Positions 46,699 through 58,057 of a DNA stretch of 64,000 nt are shown here, piece by piece. Under the pieces are notes generated by a model. It ran no database searches, was not told the DNA's origin, and saw nothing but the letters and a program-made list of their open reading frames with translations. How positions within the stretch are numbered: position 1 is the stretch's first letter; every line of letters starts with the position of its first letter. The translations under genes were made by a program, and so were the position numbers. Source of the stretch: Hydractinia symbiolongicarpus. Its lineage: Eukaryota > Cnidaria > Hydrozoa > Anthoathecata > Hydractiniidae. Location of the stretch: the NCBI RefSeq assembly GCF_029227915.1, contig NC_079880.1, forward strand, positions 28,453,501-28,517,500. The letters are read 5' to 3'.

Positions 46699-47916
46699 CC
46701 CTGGGTACTTTCTTCGTATACTTTTGACTATACGGGCCGAGTCCTGGGTTTACGGGAAATGGCGGGTTTTCGTTTGCCGGCGATTAAACTTCTTTTATTC
46801 AGCGTCTCATCAAAAATGAAAACATTTTTGTAAACTACAAGTCTCAGGCGTTTTAGTGGTGAAAAGATAATTTTAAAAAATCGTTTTGGAAATGAGTTTA
46901 CTCACAGGGTACTTTCTTTGTATATTTTTGACTATACGGGCCAAGCCCGGGATTTACGGGAAATCGCGGGTTTTAGTTTGCCGGCGATTAAACCACTTTC
47001 ATTTAGCGTCTCATCAAAAATGAAAACATTTCTGAAAACTACAAGTCTGATGCGTTTTAGTGGTGAAAAAACAATTTAAAAAATCGTTCGGGAAATGAGT
47101 TTACTCCCTGGGTACCTTCTTTGTATACTTTTGACTATACGGCAGAGTCCGGGATTTACGGGAAATCGCGGGTTTTCGTTTGCCGGCGATTAAACTTCTT
47201 TTATTCAGCGTCTCATCAAAAATGAAAACATTTCTGAAAACTACAAGTCTTATGCGTTTTAGTGGTGAAAAAATAATTTAAAAAATCGTTCGGGAAATGA
47301 GTTTACTCCCTGGGTACCTTCTTTGTATACTTTTGACTATACGGGCCGAGTCCAGGATTTACGGGAAATCGCGGGTTTTCTTTTGCCGGCGATTAAACTT
47401 CTTTTAATCAGCGTCTCATCAAAAATGAAAACATTTTTAAAAACTACAAGACTCATGGGCTTTAGTGGTAAAATAATAATTTAAAAAAACGTTCGGGAAA
47501 TGAGTTTACTCCCTGGGTACTTTCTTTGTATACTTTTGACTATACGGGCCGAGTCCGGGATTTACGGGAAATCGCGGGTTTTCGTTTGCCGGCGATTAAA
47601 CCACTTTCGTTAAGGGTCTCATCAAAAATGAAAACATTTCTGAAAACTACAAGTCTCATGCGTTTTAGTGGTGAAAAAATAATTTAAAAAATTGTTCGGG
47701 AAATGACTTTACTCCCTGTGTACTTTATTTGTATACTTTTGATTATACGGGCCGAGTCCGGGATTTACGGGAAATCGCAGGTTTTCGTTTGCCGGCGATT
47801 AAACTTCCTTTATTCAGCGTCTCATTAAAAATGAAAACATTTTTGTAAACTACAAGTCTCATGCGTTTTAGTGGTGAAAAAATAATTTAAAAAATCGTTC
47901 GGGAAATGACTTTACT
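46699..47916 (+). repeat. 6-monomer unit A5-G5-L-C5b-D5-J5, copy 1 (1218 bp)
   Basis: It is repeated immediately at 47917-49134 with exactly 6 x 203 bp between equivalent points. Length is kept because a 1-bp gain (AATTTTAAAAAA in A5) cancels a 1-bp loss (ACGGCAGAGTCC in L). Copies differ at a few bases, for example GTCCTGGG against GTCCGGGG in A5, CAGGCG against CATGCG, and GTACTTTATT against GTACTTTCTT in J5. Confidence 0.9.
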
Positions 47917-49134
47917 CCCTGGGTACTTTCTTCGTATACTTTTGACTATACGGGCCGAGTCCGGGGTTTACGGGAAATGGCGGGTTTTCGTTTGCCGGCG
48001 ATTAAACTTCTTTTATTCAGCGTCTCATCAAAAATGAAAACATTTTTGTAAACTACAAGTCTCATGCGTTTTAGTGGTGAAAAGATAATTTTAAAAAATC
48101 GTTTTGGAAATGAGTTTACTCACAGGGTACTTTCTTTGTATATTTTTGACTATACGGGCCAAGCCCGGGATTTACGGGAAATCGCGGGTTTTAGTTTGCC
48201 GGCGATTAAACCACTTTCATTTAGCGTCTCATCAAAAATGAAAACATTTCTGAAAACTACAAGTCTGATGCGTTTTAGTGGTGAAAAAACAATTTAAAAA
48301 ATCGTTCGGGAAATGAGTTTACTCCCTGGGTACCTTCTTTGTATACTTTTGACTATACGGCAGAGTCCGGGATTTACGGGAAATCGCGGGTTTTCGTTTG
48401 CCGGCGATTAAACTTCTTTTATTCAGCGTCTCATCAAAAATGAAAACATTTCTGAAAACTACAAGTCTTATGCGTTTTAGTGGTGAAAAAATAATTTAAA
48501 AAATCGTTCGGGAAATGAGTTTACTCCCTGGGTACCTTCTTTGTATACTTTTGACTATACGGGCCGAGTCCAGGATTTACGGGAAATCGCGGGTTTTCTT
48601 TTGCCGGCGATTAAACTTCTTTTAATCAGCGTCTCATCAAAAATGAAAACATTTTTAAAAACTACAAGACTCATGGGCTTTAGTGGTAAAATAATAATTT
48701 AAAAAAACGTTCGGGAAATGAGTTTACTCCCTGGGTACTTTCTTTGTATACTTTTGACTATACGGGCCGAGTCCGGGATTTACGGGAAATCGCGGGTTTT
48801 CGTTTGCCGGCGATTAAACCACTTTCGTTAAGGGTCTCATCAAAAATGAAAACATTTCTGAAAACTACAAGTCTCATGCGTTTTAGTGGTGAAAAAATAA
48901 TTTAAAAAATTGTTCGGGAAATGACTTTACTCCCTGTGTACTTTCTTTGTATACTTTTGATTATACGGGCCGAGTCCGGGATTTACGGGAAATCGCAGGT
49001 TTTCGTTTGCCGGCGATTAAACTTCCTTTATTCAGCGTCTCATTAAAAATGAAAACATTTTTGTAAACTACAAGTCTCATGCGTTTTAGTGGTGAAAAAA
49101 TAATTTAAAAAATCGTTCGGGAAATGACTTTACT
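47917..49134 (+). repeat. 6-monomer unit A5-G5-L-C5b-D5-J5, copy 2 (1218 bp)
   Basis: It has the same order and marks as copy 1. The related block further right (59680-60897) contains this unit only once, so the duplication happened here after the two long blocks separated, or one copy was lost there. Confidence 0.9.
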
Positions 49135-49540
49135 CCCTGGGTACTTTCTTTGTATACTTTTGACTATACGGGCCGAGTCCGGGGTTTATGGGAAATGGCG
49201 GGTTTTCGTTTGCCGGCGATTAAACTTCTTTTATTCAGCGTCTCATCAAAAATGAAAACATTTTTGAAAACTACAAGTCTCATGCGTTTTAGTGGTGAAA
49301 AGATAATTTAAAAAATTGTTTTGGAAATGAGTTTACTCACAGGGTACTTTTTTTGTATATATTCGACTATACGGGCCAAGCCCGGGATTTACGGGAAATC
49401 GCGGGTTTTCGTTTGCCGGCGATTAAATCACTTTCATTAATCGTCTCATCAAAAATGAAAACATTTCTGAAAACTACAAGTCTCATGCGTTTTAGTGGTG
49501 AAAAAATAATTTAAAAAATCGTTCGGGAAATGAGTTTACT

Positions 49541-52178
49541 CCCTGGGTACTTTCTTTGTATACTTTTGACTATACGGGCCGAGTCCGGGATTTACGGGAA
49601 GTCGCGGGTTTTCGTTTGCCGGCGATTAAACTTCTTTTATTCAGCGTCTCATCAAAAATGAAAACATTTTTAAAAACTACAAGTCTCATGGGCTTTAGTG
49701 GTGAAATAATAATTTAAAAAATCGTTCGGGAAATGAGTTTACTCCCTGGGTACTTTCTTTGTATACTTTTGACTATACAGGCCGAGTCCGGGGTTTACGG
49801 GAAATCGCGGGTTTTCGTTTGCAGGCGATTAAACCACTTTCATTTAGCGTCTCATCAAAAATGAAAACATTTCTGAAAACTACAAGTCTCATGCGTTTTA
49901 GTGGTGATAAAACAATTTAAAAAATCGTTCGGGAAATGAGTTTACTCCCTGGGTTCTTTCTTTGTATACATTTGACTATACGGGCCGAGTCCGGGGTTTA
50001 CGGGAAATGGCGGGTTTTCGTTTGCCGGCGATTAAACTTCTTTTATTCAACGTCTCATCAAAAATGAAAACATTTTTGAAAACTACAAGTCACATGCGTT
50101 TTAGTGGTGAAAAGATAATTTAAAAAATTGTTTTAGAAATGAGTTTACTCACAGGGTATTTTCTTTGTATACATTCGACTATACGGGGCAAGCCCGGGAT
50201 TTACGGAAAATCGCGGGTTTTCGTTTGCCGGCTATTAAACCACATTCCTTAAGCGTTTCATCAAAAATGAAAACACTTTTGTAAACTACAAGTCTCATGC
50301 GTTTTAGTGGAGAAAAAATAATTTAAAAAATCGTTCGGGAAATGAGTTTACTCCCTGGGTACTTTCTTTGTATACTTTTGACTACACGGGCCGAGTCCGG
50401 GGTTTACGGGAAATGACGGGTTTTCGTTTGCCGGCGATTAAACTTCTTTTATTCGGCGTCTCATCAAAAATGAAAACATTTTTGAAAACTACAAGTCTCA
50501 TGCGTTTTAGTGGTGAAAAGATAATTTAAAAAATCGTTTTGGAAATGAGTTTACTCACAGGGTACTTTCTTTGTATATATTCGACTATACGGGCCAAGCC
50601 CGGAATTTACGGGAAATCGCGGGTTTTCGTTTGCCGGCGATTAAATCACTTTCATTAATCGTCTCATCAAAAATGAAAACATTTCTGAAAACTACACGTC
50701 TCATGCGTTTTAGTGGTGAAAAAATAATTTAAAAAATCGTTTGGGAAATGAGTTTACTTCCTGGGTACTTTCTTTGTATACTTTTGACAATACGGGCCGA
50801 GTCCGGGGTTTACGGGAAATGGCGGGTTTTCGTTTGCCGGCGATTAAAGTTCTTTTATTCAGTGTCTCATCAAAAATGATAACATTTTTGAAAACTACAA
50901 GTCTCATGCGTTTTAGTGGTGAAACGATAATTTAAAAAATCGTTTTGGAAATGAGTTTACTCACAGGGTACTTTCTTTGTATATTTCGACTATACGGGCC
51001 AAGCCCGGGATTTACGGGAAATCGCGTGTTTTTGTTTGCAGGCGATTAAACCACTTTCATTTAGCGTCTCATCAAAAATGAAAACATTTCTGAAAACTAC
51101 AAGTCTCATGCGTCTTAGTGGTGATAAAACAATTTAAAAAATCGTTCGGGAAATGAGTTTACTCCCTGGGTTCTTTCTTTGTATACATTTGACTATACGG
51201 GCCGAGTCCGGGGTTTACGGGAAATGGCGGATTTTCGTTTGCCGGCGATTAAACCTCTTTTATTCAACGTCTCATCAAAAATGAAAACATTTTTGAAAAC
51301 TACAAGTCACATGCGTTTTAGTGGTGAAAAGATAATTTAAAAAATCGTTTTGGAAATGAGTTTACTCACAGGGTATTTTCTTTGTATACATTCGACTATA
51401 CGGGGCAAGCCCGGGATTTACGGAAAATCGCGGGTTTTCGTTTGCCGGCTATTAAACCACATTCATTAAGCGTTTCATCAAAAATGAAAACATTTCTGAA
51501 AACTACAAGTCTCATGGGCTTTAGTGGTGAAATAATAATTTAAAAAATCGTTCGTGAAATGAGTTTACTCCCTGTGTACTTTCTTTGTATACTTTTGATT
51601 ATACGGGCCGAGTCGGGGATTTACGGGAAATCGCAGGTTTTCGTTTGCCGGCGATTAAACTTCTTTTATTCAGCGTCTCATTAAAAATGAAAACATTTTT
51701 GAAAACTACAAGTCACATGCGTTTTAGTGGTGAAAAGATAATTTAAAAAATCGTTTTGGAAATGAGTTTACTCACAGGGTATTTTCTTTGTATACATTCG
51801 ACTATACGGGGCAAGCCCGGGATTTACGGAAAATCGCGGGTTTTCGTTTGCCGGCTATTAAACCACATTCATTAAGCGTTTCCTCAAAAATGAAAACATT
51901 TCTGAAAACTACAAGTCTCATGGGCTTTAGTGGTGAAATAATAATTTAAAAAATCGTTCGTGAAATGAGTTTACTCCCTGTGTACTTTCTTTGTATACTT
52001 TTGATTATACGGGCCGAGTCGGGGATTTACGGGAAATCGCAGGTTTTCGTTTGCCGGCGATTAAACTTCTTTTATTCAGCGTCTCATTAAAAATGAAAAC
52101 ATTTTTGTAAACTACAAGTCTCATGCGTTTAAGTGGTGAAAAAATAATTTAAAAAATCGTTCGGGAAATGAGTTTACT
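49541..52178 (+). repeat. 13-monomer stretch E-G-H-(I/J)-A-B2-A2-G2-H2-I-(J/H)-I-J
   Basis: Starts are 49541, 49744, 49947, 50150, 50353, 50556, 50759, 50962, 51164, 51367, 51570, 51773 and 51976. E is followed directly by G, with no F. From 49744 to about 51530 it pairs with 35144-36930. After that it follows the J/H-I-J order of 17289-17897, including GCGTTTAAGTGG, so this stretch is a mosaic of two different source blocks. Confidence 0.87.
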
Positions 52179-54004
52179 CCCTGGGTACTTTCTTTGTATA
52201 CTTTTGACTATACGGGCCGAGTCCGGGGTTTACGGGAAATGGCGGGTTTTCGTTTGCCGGCGATTAAACTTCTTTTATTCAGCGTCTCATCAAAAATGAA
52301 AACATTTTTGAAAACTACAAGTCTCATGCGTTTTAGTGGTGAAAAGATAATTTAAAAAATCGTTTTGGAAATGAGTTTACTCACAGGGTACTTTCTTTGT
52401 ATACATTGGACTATACGGGCCAAGCCCTGGATTTACGGGAAATCGCGGGTTTTCGTTTGCCGGCGATTAAATCACTTTCATTAATCGTCTCATCAAAAAT
52501 GAAAACATTTCTGAAAACTACAAGTCTCATGCGTTTTAGTTGTGAAAAAATAATTTAAAAAATCGTTCGGAAAATGAGTTTACTCCCTGGGTACCTTCTT
52601 TGTATGCTTTTGACTATACGGGCCGAGTCCAGGATTTACGGGAAATCGCGGGTTTTCTTTTGCCGGCGATTAAACTTCTTTTAATCAGCGTCTCATAAAA
52701 TATGAAAACATTTTTAAAAACTACAAGACTCATGGGCTTTAGTGGTGAAACAATAATTTAAAAAATCGTTCGGGAAATGAGTTTACTCCCTGGGTACTTA
52801 CTTTGTATACTTTTGACTATACGGGCCGAGTCCGGGATTTACGGGAAATCGCGGGTTTTCGTTTGCCGGCGATTAAACCACTTTCACTAAGCGTCTCATC
52901 AAAAATGAAAACATTTCTAAAAACTGCAAGTCTCATGCGTTTTAGAGGTGAAAAAATAATTTAAAAAATCGTTCGGGAAATCAGTTTACTCCCTGGGTAC
53001 TTTCTTTGTATACTTTTGACTATACGGGCCGAGTCCGGGATTTACGGGAAGTCGCGGGTTTTCGTTTGCCGGCGATTAAACTTCTTTTATTCAGCGTCTC
53101 ATCAAAAATGAAAACATTTTTAAAAACTACAAGTCTCATGGGCTTTAGTGGTGAAATAATAATTTAAAAAATCGTTCGGGAAATGAGTTTACTCCCTGGG
53201 TACTTTCTTTGTATACTTTTGACTATACGGGCCGCGTCCAGGATTTACGGGAAATCGCAGGTTTTCGTTTGCCGGCGATTAAACTTCTTTTATTCAGCGT
53301 CTCACCAAAAATGAAAACATTTTTGTAAACTACAAGTCTCATGCGTTTTAGTGGTGAAAAAATAATTTAAAAATCGTTCGGGAAATGAGTTTACTCCCTG
53401 GGTACTTTCTTTGTATACTTTTGACTATACGGGCCGAGCCTGGGGTTTACGGGAAATCGCGGGATTTCGTTTGCAGGCCATTAAACCACTTTCACTTAGG
53501 GTCTCATCAAAAATGAAAACATTTCTGAAACCTACAAGTCTCATGCGTTTTAGTGGTGATAAAACAATTTAAAAAATCGTTCGGGAAATGAGTTTACTCC
53601 CTGGGTTCTTTCTTTGTATACAATTGACTATACGGGCCGAGTCCTGGGTTTACGGGAAATGGCGGGTTTTCGTTTGCCGGCGATTAAACTTCTTTTATTC
53701 AACGTCTCATCAAAAATGAAAACATTTTTGAAAACTACAAGTCACATGCGTTTTAGTGGTGAAAAGATAATTTAAAAAATCGTTTTGGAAATGAGTTTAC
53801 TCACAGGGTATTTTCTTTGTATACATTCGACTATACGGGGCAAGCCCGGGATTTACGGAAAATCGCGGGTTTTCGTTTGCCGGCGATTAAACCACTTTCA
53901 CTAAGCGTCTCATCAAAAATGAAAACATTTCTAAAAACTGCAAGTCTCATGCGTTTTAGTGGTGAAAAAATAATTTAAAAAATCGTTCGGGAAATGAGTT
54001 TACT
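52179..54004 (+). repeat. 9-monomer HOR unit A-B-C-D-E-F-G4-H4-(I/D)
   Basis: Starts are 52179, 52382, 52585, 52788, 52991, 53194, 53396, 53599 and 53802. It is the distant third copy of the 38998-40417 series (offset 13384 bp). Here the closing I monomer continues into a D right part (CCACTTTCACTAAGCG, TTTCTAAAAACTGC) instead of an F right part. Confidence 0.9.
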
Positions 54005-55626
54005 CCCTGGGTACTTTCTTTGTATACTTTTGACTATACGGGCCGAGTCCGGGATTTACGGGAAGTCGCGGGTTTTCGTTTGCCGGCGATTAAACTTCTT
54101 TTATTCAGCGTCTCATCAAAAATGAAAACATTTTTAAAAACTACAAGTCTCATGGGCTTTAGTGGTGAAATAATAATTTAAAAAATCGTTCGGGAAAGGA
54201 GTTTACTCCCTGGGTACTTTCTTTGTATACTTTTGACTATACGGGCCGAGTCCAGGATTTACGGGAAATCGCAGGTTTTCGTTTGCCGGCGATTAAACTT
54301 CTTTTATTCAGCGTCTCATCAAAAATGAAAACATTTTTGTAAACTACAAGTCTCATGCGTTTTAGTGGTGAAAAAATAATTTAAAAATCGTTCGGGAAAT
54401 GAGTTTACTCCCTGGGTACTTTCTTTGTATACTTTTGACTATACGGGCCGAGTCCGGGGTTTACGGGAAATCGCGGGTTTTCGTTTGCAGGCCATTAAAC
54501 CACTTTCACTTAGCGTCTCATCAAAAATGAAAACATTTCTGAAAACTACAAGTCTCATGCGTTTTAGTGGTGATAAAACAATTTAAAAAATCGTTCGGGA
54601 AATGAGTTTACTCCCTGGGTTCTTTCTTTGTATACAATTGACTATACGGGCCGAGTCCGGGGTTTACGCGAAATGGCGGGTTTTCGTTTGCCGGCGATTA
54701 AACTTCTTTTATTCAACGTCTCATCAAAAATGAAAACATTTTTGAAAACTACAAGTCACATGCGTTTTAGTGGTGAAAAGATAATTTAAAAAATCGTTTT
54801 GGAAATGAGTTTACTCACAGGGTATTTTCTTTGTATACATTCGACTATACGGGGCAAGCCCGGGATTTACGGAAAATCGCGGGTTTTCGTTTGCCGGCGA
54901 TTAAACTTCTTTTATTCAGCGTCTCATTAAAAATGAAAACATTTTTGTAAACTACAAGTCTCATGCGTTTTAGTGGAGAAAAAATAATTTAAAAAATCGT
55001 TCGGGAAATGAGTTTACTCCCTGGGTACTTTCTTTGTATACTTTTGACTATACGGGCCGAGTCCGGGGTTTACGGGAAATGGCGGGTTTTCGTTTGCCGG
55101 CGATTAAACTTCTTTTATTCAGCGTCTCATCAAAAATGAAAACATTTTTGAAAACTACAAGTCTCATGCGTTTTAGTGGTGAAAAGATAATTTAAAAAAT
55201 CGTTTTGGAAATGAGTTTACTCACAGGGTACTTTCTTTGTATATATTCGACTATACGGGCCAAGCCCGGGATTTACGGGAAATCGCGGGTTTTCGTTTGC
55301 CGGCGATTAAATCACTTTCATTAATCGTCTCATCAAAAATGAAAACATTTCTGAAAACTACAAGTCTCATGCGTTTTAGTGGTGAAAAAATAATTTAAAA
55401 AATCTTTCGGGAAATGAGTTTACTCCCTGGGTACCTTCTTTGTATGCTTTTGCTATACGGGCCGAGTCCGGGATTTACGGGAAATCGCGGGTTTTCTTTT
55501 GCCGGCGATTAAACTTCTTTTATTCAGCGTCTCATTAAAAATGAAAACATTTTTGTAAACTACAAGTCTCATGCGTTTTAGTGGAGAAAAAATAATTTAA
55601 AAAATCGTTCGGGAAATGAGTTTACT
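54005..55626 (+). repeat. 8-monomer stretch E-F-G3-H3-(I/J)-A-B2-(C2/J)
   Basis: Starts are 54005, 54208, 54410, 54613, 54816, 55019, 55222 and 55425. G3 to B2 pairs with 41025-42039 at an offset of 13385 bp, including ACGCGAAATGG. The monomer at 54208 follows GGGAAAGGAG, a rare change of the normally constant GAAATGAG. The last monomer is a C2 left part (TTTTGCTATACG, TTTTCTTTTGCC) with a J tail (CATTAAAAATG, GTGGAGAAA). Confidence 0.87.
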
Positions 55627-56639
55627 CCCTGGGTACTTTCTTTGTATACTTTTGACTATACGGGCCGAGTCCGGGGTTTTCGGGAAATGGCGGGTTTTCG
55701 TTTGCCGGCGATTAAACTTCTTTTATTCAGCGTCTCATCAAAAATGAAAACATTTTTGAAAACTACAAGTCTCATGCGTTTTAGTGGTGAAAAGATAATT
55801 TAAAAAATCGTTTTGGAAATGAGTTTACTCACAGGGTACTTTCTTTGTATATATTCGACTATACGGGCCAAGCCCGGGATTTACGGGAAATCGCGGGTTT
55901 TCGTTTGCCGGCGATTAAATCACTTTCATTAATCGTCTCATCAAAAATGAAAACATTTCTGAAAACTACAAGTCTCATGCGTTTTAGTGGTGAAAAAATA
56001 ATTTAAAAAATCTTTCGGGAAATGAGTTTACTCCCTGGGTACCTTCTTTGTATGCTTTTGCTATACGGGCCGAGTCCGGGATTTACGGGAAATCGCGGGT
56101 TTTCTTTTGCCGGCGATTAAACTTCTTTTAATCAGCGTCTCATCAAAAATGAAAACATTTTTAAAAACTACAAGACTCATGGGCTTTAGTGGTGAAACAA
56201 TAATTTAAAAAATCGTTCGGGAAATGAGTTTACTCCCTGGGTACTTTCTTTGTATATATTCGACTATACGGGCCAAGCCCGGGATTTACGGGAAATCGCG
56301 GGTTTTCGTTTGCCGGCGATTAAATCACTTTCATTAATCGTCTCATCAAAAATGAAAACATTTCTGAAAACTACAAGTCTCATGCGTTTTAGTGGTGAAA
56401 AAATAATTTAAAAAATCTTTCGGAAAATGAGTTTACTCCCTGGGTACCTTCTTTGTATGCTTTTGCTATACGGGCCGAGTCCGGGATTTTCGGGAAATCG
56501 CGGGTTTTCGTTTGCCGGCGATTAAACCACTTTCACTAAGCGTCTCATCAAAAATGAAAACATTTCTAAAAACTGCAAGTCTCATGCGTTTTAGTGGTGA
56601 AAAAATAATTTAAAAAATCGTTCGGGAAATGAGTTTACT
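55627..56639 (+). repeat. 5-monomer HOR A-B2-C2-B2-(C/D), third copy in the window
   Basis: Starts are 55627, 55830, 56033, 56235 and 56438. It pairs with 44066-45078 at an offset of 11561 bp. The A member has GGGGTTTTCGGG, and the second B2 starts with CCCTGGG where the earlier copies have TCCTGGG. Confidence 0.9.
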
Positions 56640-57652
56640 CCCTGGGTACTTTCTTTGTATACTTTTGACTATACGGGCCGAGTCCGGGGTTTACGGGAAA
56701 TGGCGGGTTTTCGTTTGCCGGCGATTAAACTTCTTTTATTCAGCGTCTCATCAAAAATGAAAACATTTTTGAAAACTACAAGTCTCATGCGTTTTAGTGG
56801 TGAAAAGATAATTTAAAAAATCGTTTTGGAAATGAGTTTACTCACAGGGTACTTTCTTTGTATATATTCGACTATACGGGCCAAGCCCGGGATTTACGGG
56901 AAATCGCGGGTTTTCGTTTGCCGGCGATTAAATCACTTTCATTAATCGTCTCATCAAAAATGAAAACATTTCTGAAAACTACAAGTCTCATGCGTTTTAG
57001 TGGTGAAAAAATAATTTAAAAAATCTTTCGGGAAATGAGTTTACTCCCTGGGTACCTTCTTTGTATGCTTTTGCTATACGGGCCGAGTCCGGGATTTACG
57101 GGAAATCGCGGGTTTTCTTTTGCCGGCGATTAAACTTCTTTTAATCAGCGTCTCATCAAAAATGAAAACATTTTTAAAAACTACAAGACTCATGGGCTTT
57201 AGTGGTGAAACAATAATTTAAAAAATCGTTCGGGAAATGAGTTTACTCCCTGGGTACTTTCTTTGTATATATTCGACTATACGGGCCAAGCCCGGGATTT
57301 ACGGGAAATCGCGGGTTTTCGTTTGCCGGCGATTAAATCACTTTCATTAATCGTCTCATCAAAAATGAAAACATTTCTGAAAACTACAAGTCTCATGCGT
57401 TTTAGTGGTGAAAAAATAATTTAAAAAATCTTTCGGGAAATGAGTTTACTCCCTGGGTACCTTCTTTGTATGCTTTTGCTATACGGGCCGAGTCCGGGAT
57501 TTTCGGGAAATCGCGGGTTTTCGTTTGCCGGCGATTAAACCACTTTCACTAAGCGTCTCATCAAAAATGAAAACATTTCTAAAAACTGCAAGTCTCATGC
57601 GTTTTAGTGGTGAAAAAATAATTTAAAAAATCGTTCGGGAAATGAGTTTACT
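56640..57652 (+). repeat. 5-monomer HOR A-B2-C2-B2-(C/D), fourth copy, tandem with the third
   Basis: Starts are 56640, 56843, 57046, 57248 and 57451. It lies 1013 bp after the preceding copy with the same order and marks. The left half of the series also pairs with 45079-45484. Confidence 0.9.
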
Positions 57653-58057
57653 CCCTGGGTACTTTCTTTGTATACTTTTGACTATACGGGCCGAGTCCGG
57701 GATTTACGGGAAGTCGCGGGTTTTCGTTTGCCGGCGATTAAACTTTTTTTATTCAGCGTCTCATCAAAAATGAAAACATTTTTAAAAACTACAAGTCTCA
57801 TGGGCTTTAGTGGTGAAATAATAATTTAAAAAATCGTTCGGGAAATGAGTTTACTCCCTGGGTACTTTCTTTGTATACTTTTGACTATACGGGCCGAGTC
57901 CAGGATTTACGGGAAATCGCAGGTTTTCGTTTGCCGGCGATTAAACTTCTTTTATTCAGCGTCTCATCAAAAATGAAAACATTTTTGTAAACTACAAGTC
58001 TCATGCGTTTTAGTGGTGAAAAAATAATTTAAAAATCGTTCGGGAAATGAGTTTACT
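57653..58057 (+). repeat. 2-monomer link E-F
   Basis: The E monomer at 57653 (AAACTTTTTTTATTC) and the ordinary F monomer at 57856 (202 bp) connect the 1013-bp units to the second HOR family. Confidence 0.88.

Larger units (their letters stand above)
45686..49540 (+). repeat. Second HOR family, 19 monomers with an internal 6-mer duplication
   Basis: Order: A 45686, B5 45889, C5 46092, A-like 46295, F5 46497, A5 46699, G5 46903, L 47106, C5b 47308, D5 47511, J5 47714, then A5 47917, G5 48121, L 48324, C5b 48526, D5 48729, J5 48932, A 49135, B2 49338. Diagnostic marks are GGAATTTGCCGG (B5), TTTTCTTTTGACAG (C5), GGCGGGTTCTCG and GAAGTAATAA (A-like), GGGTGCTTTC (F5), AATTTTAAAAAATCG (A5), GTATATTTTTGAC and GTCTGATGCG (G5), ACGGCAGAGTCC (L), CTTTCGTTAAG (D5) and CTTCCTTTATTC (J5). 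The same series recurs at 58058-61303. Confidence 0.88.

Noticed and set aside
48064-48297. 77-codon plus-strand frames at 48064 and 59827
   Set aside because: They are created by the extra T in AATTTTAAAAAATCG of the A5 monomer, which joins frames across two monomers. The two copies are paralogous duplicates of the second HOR family.
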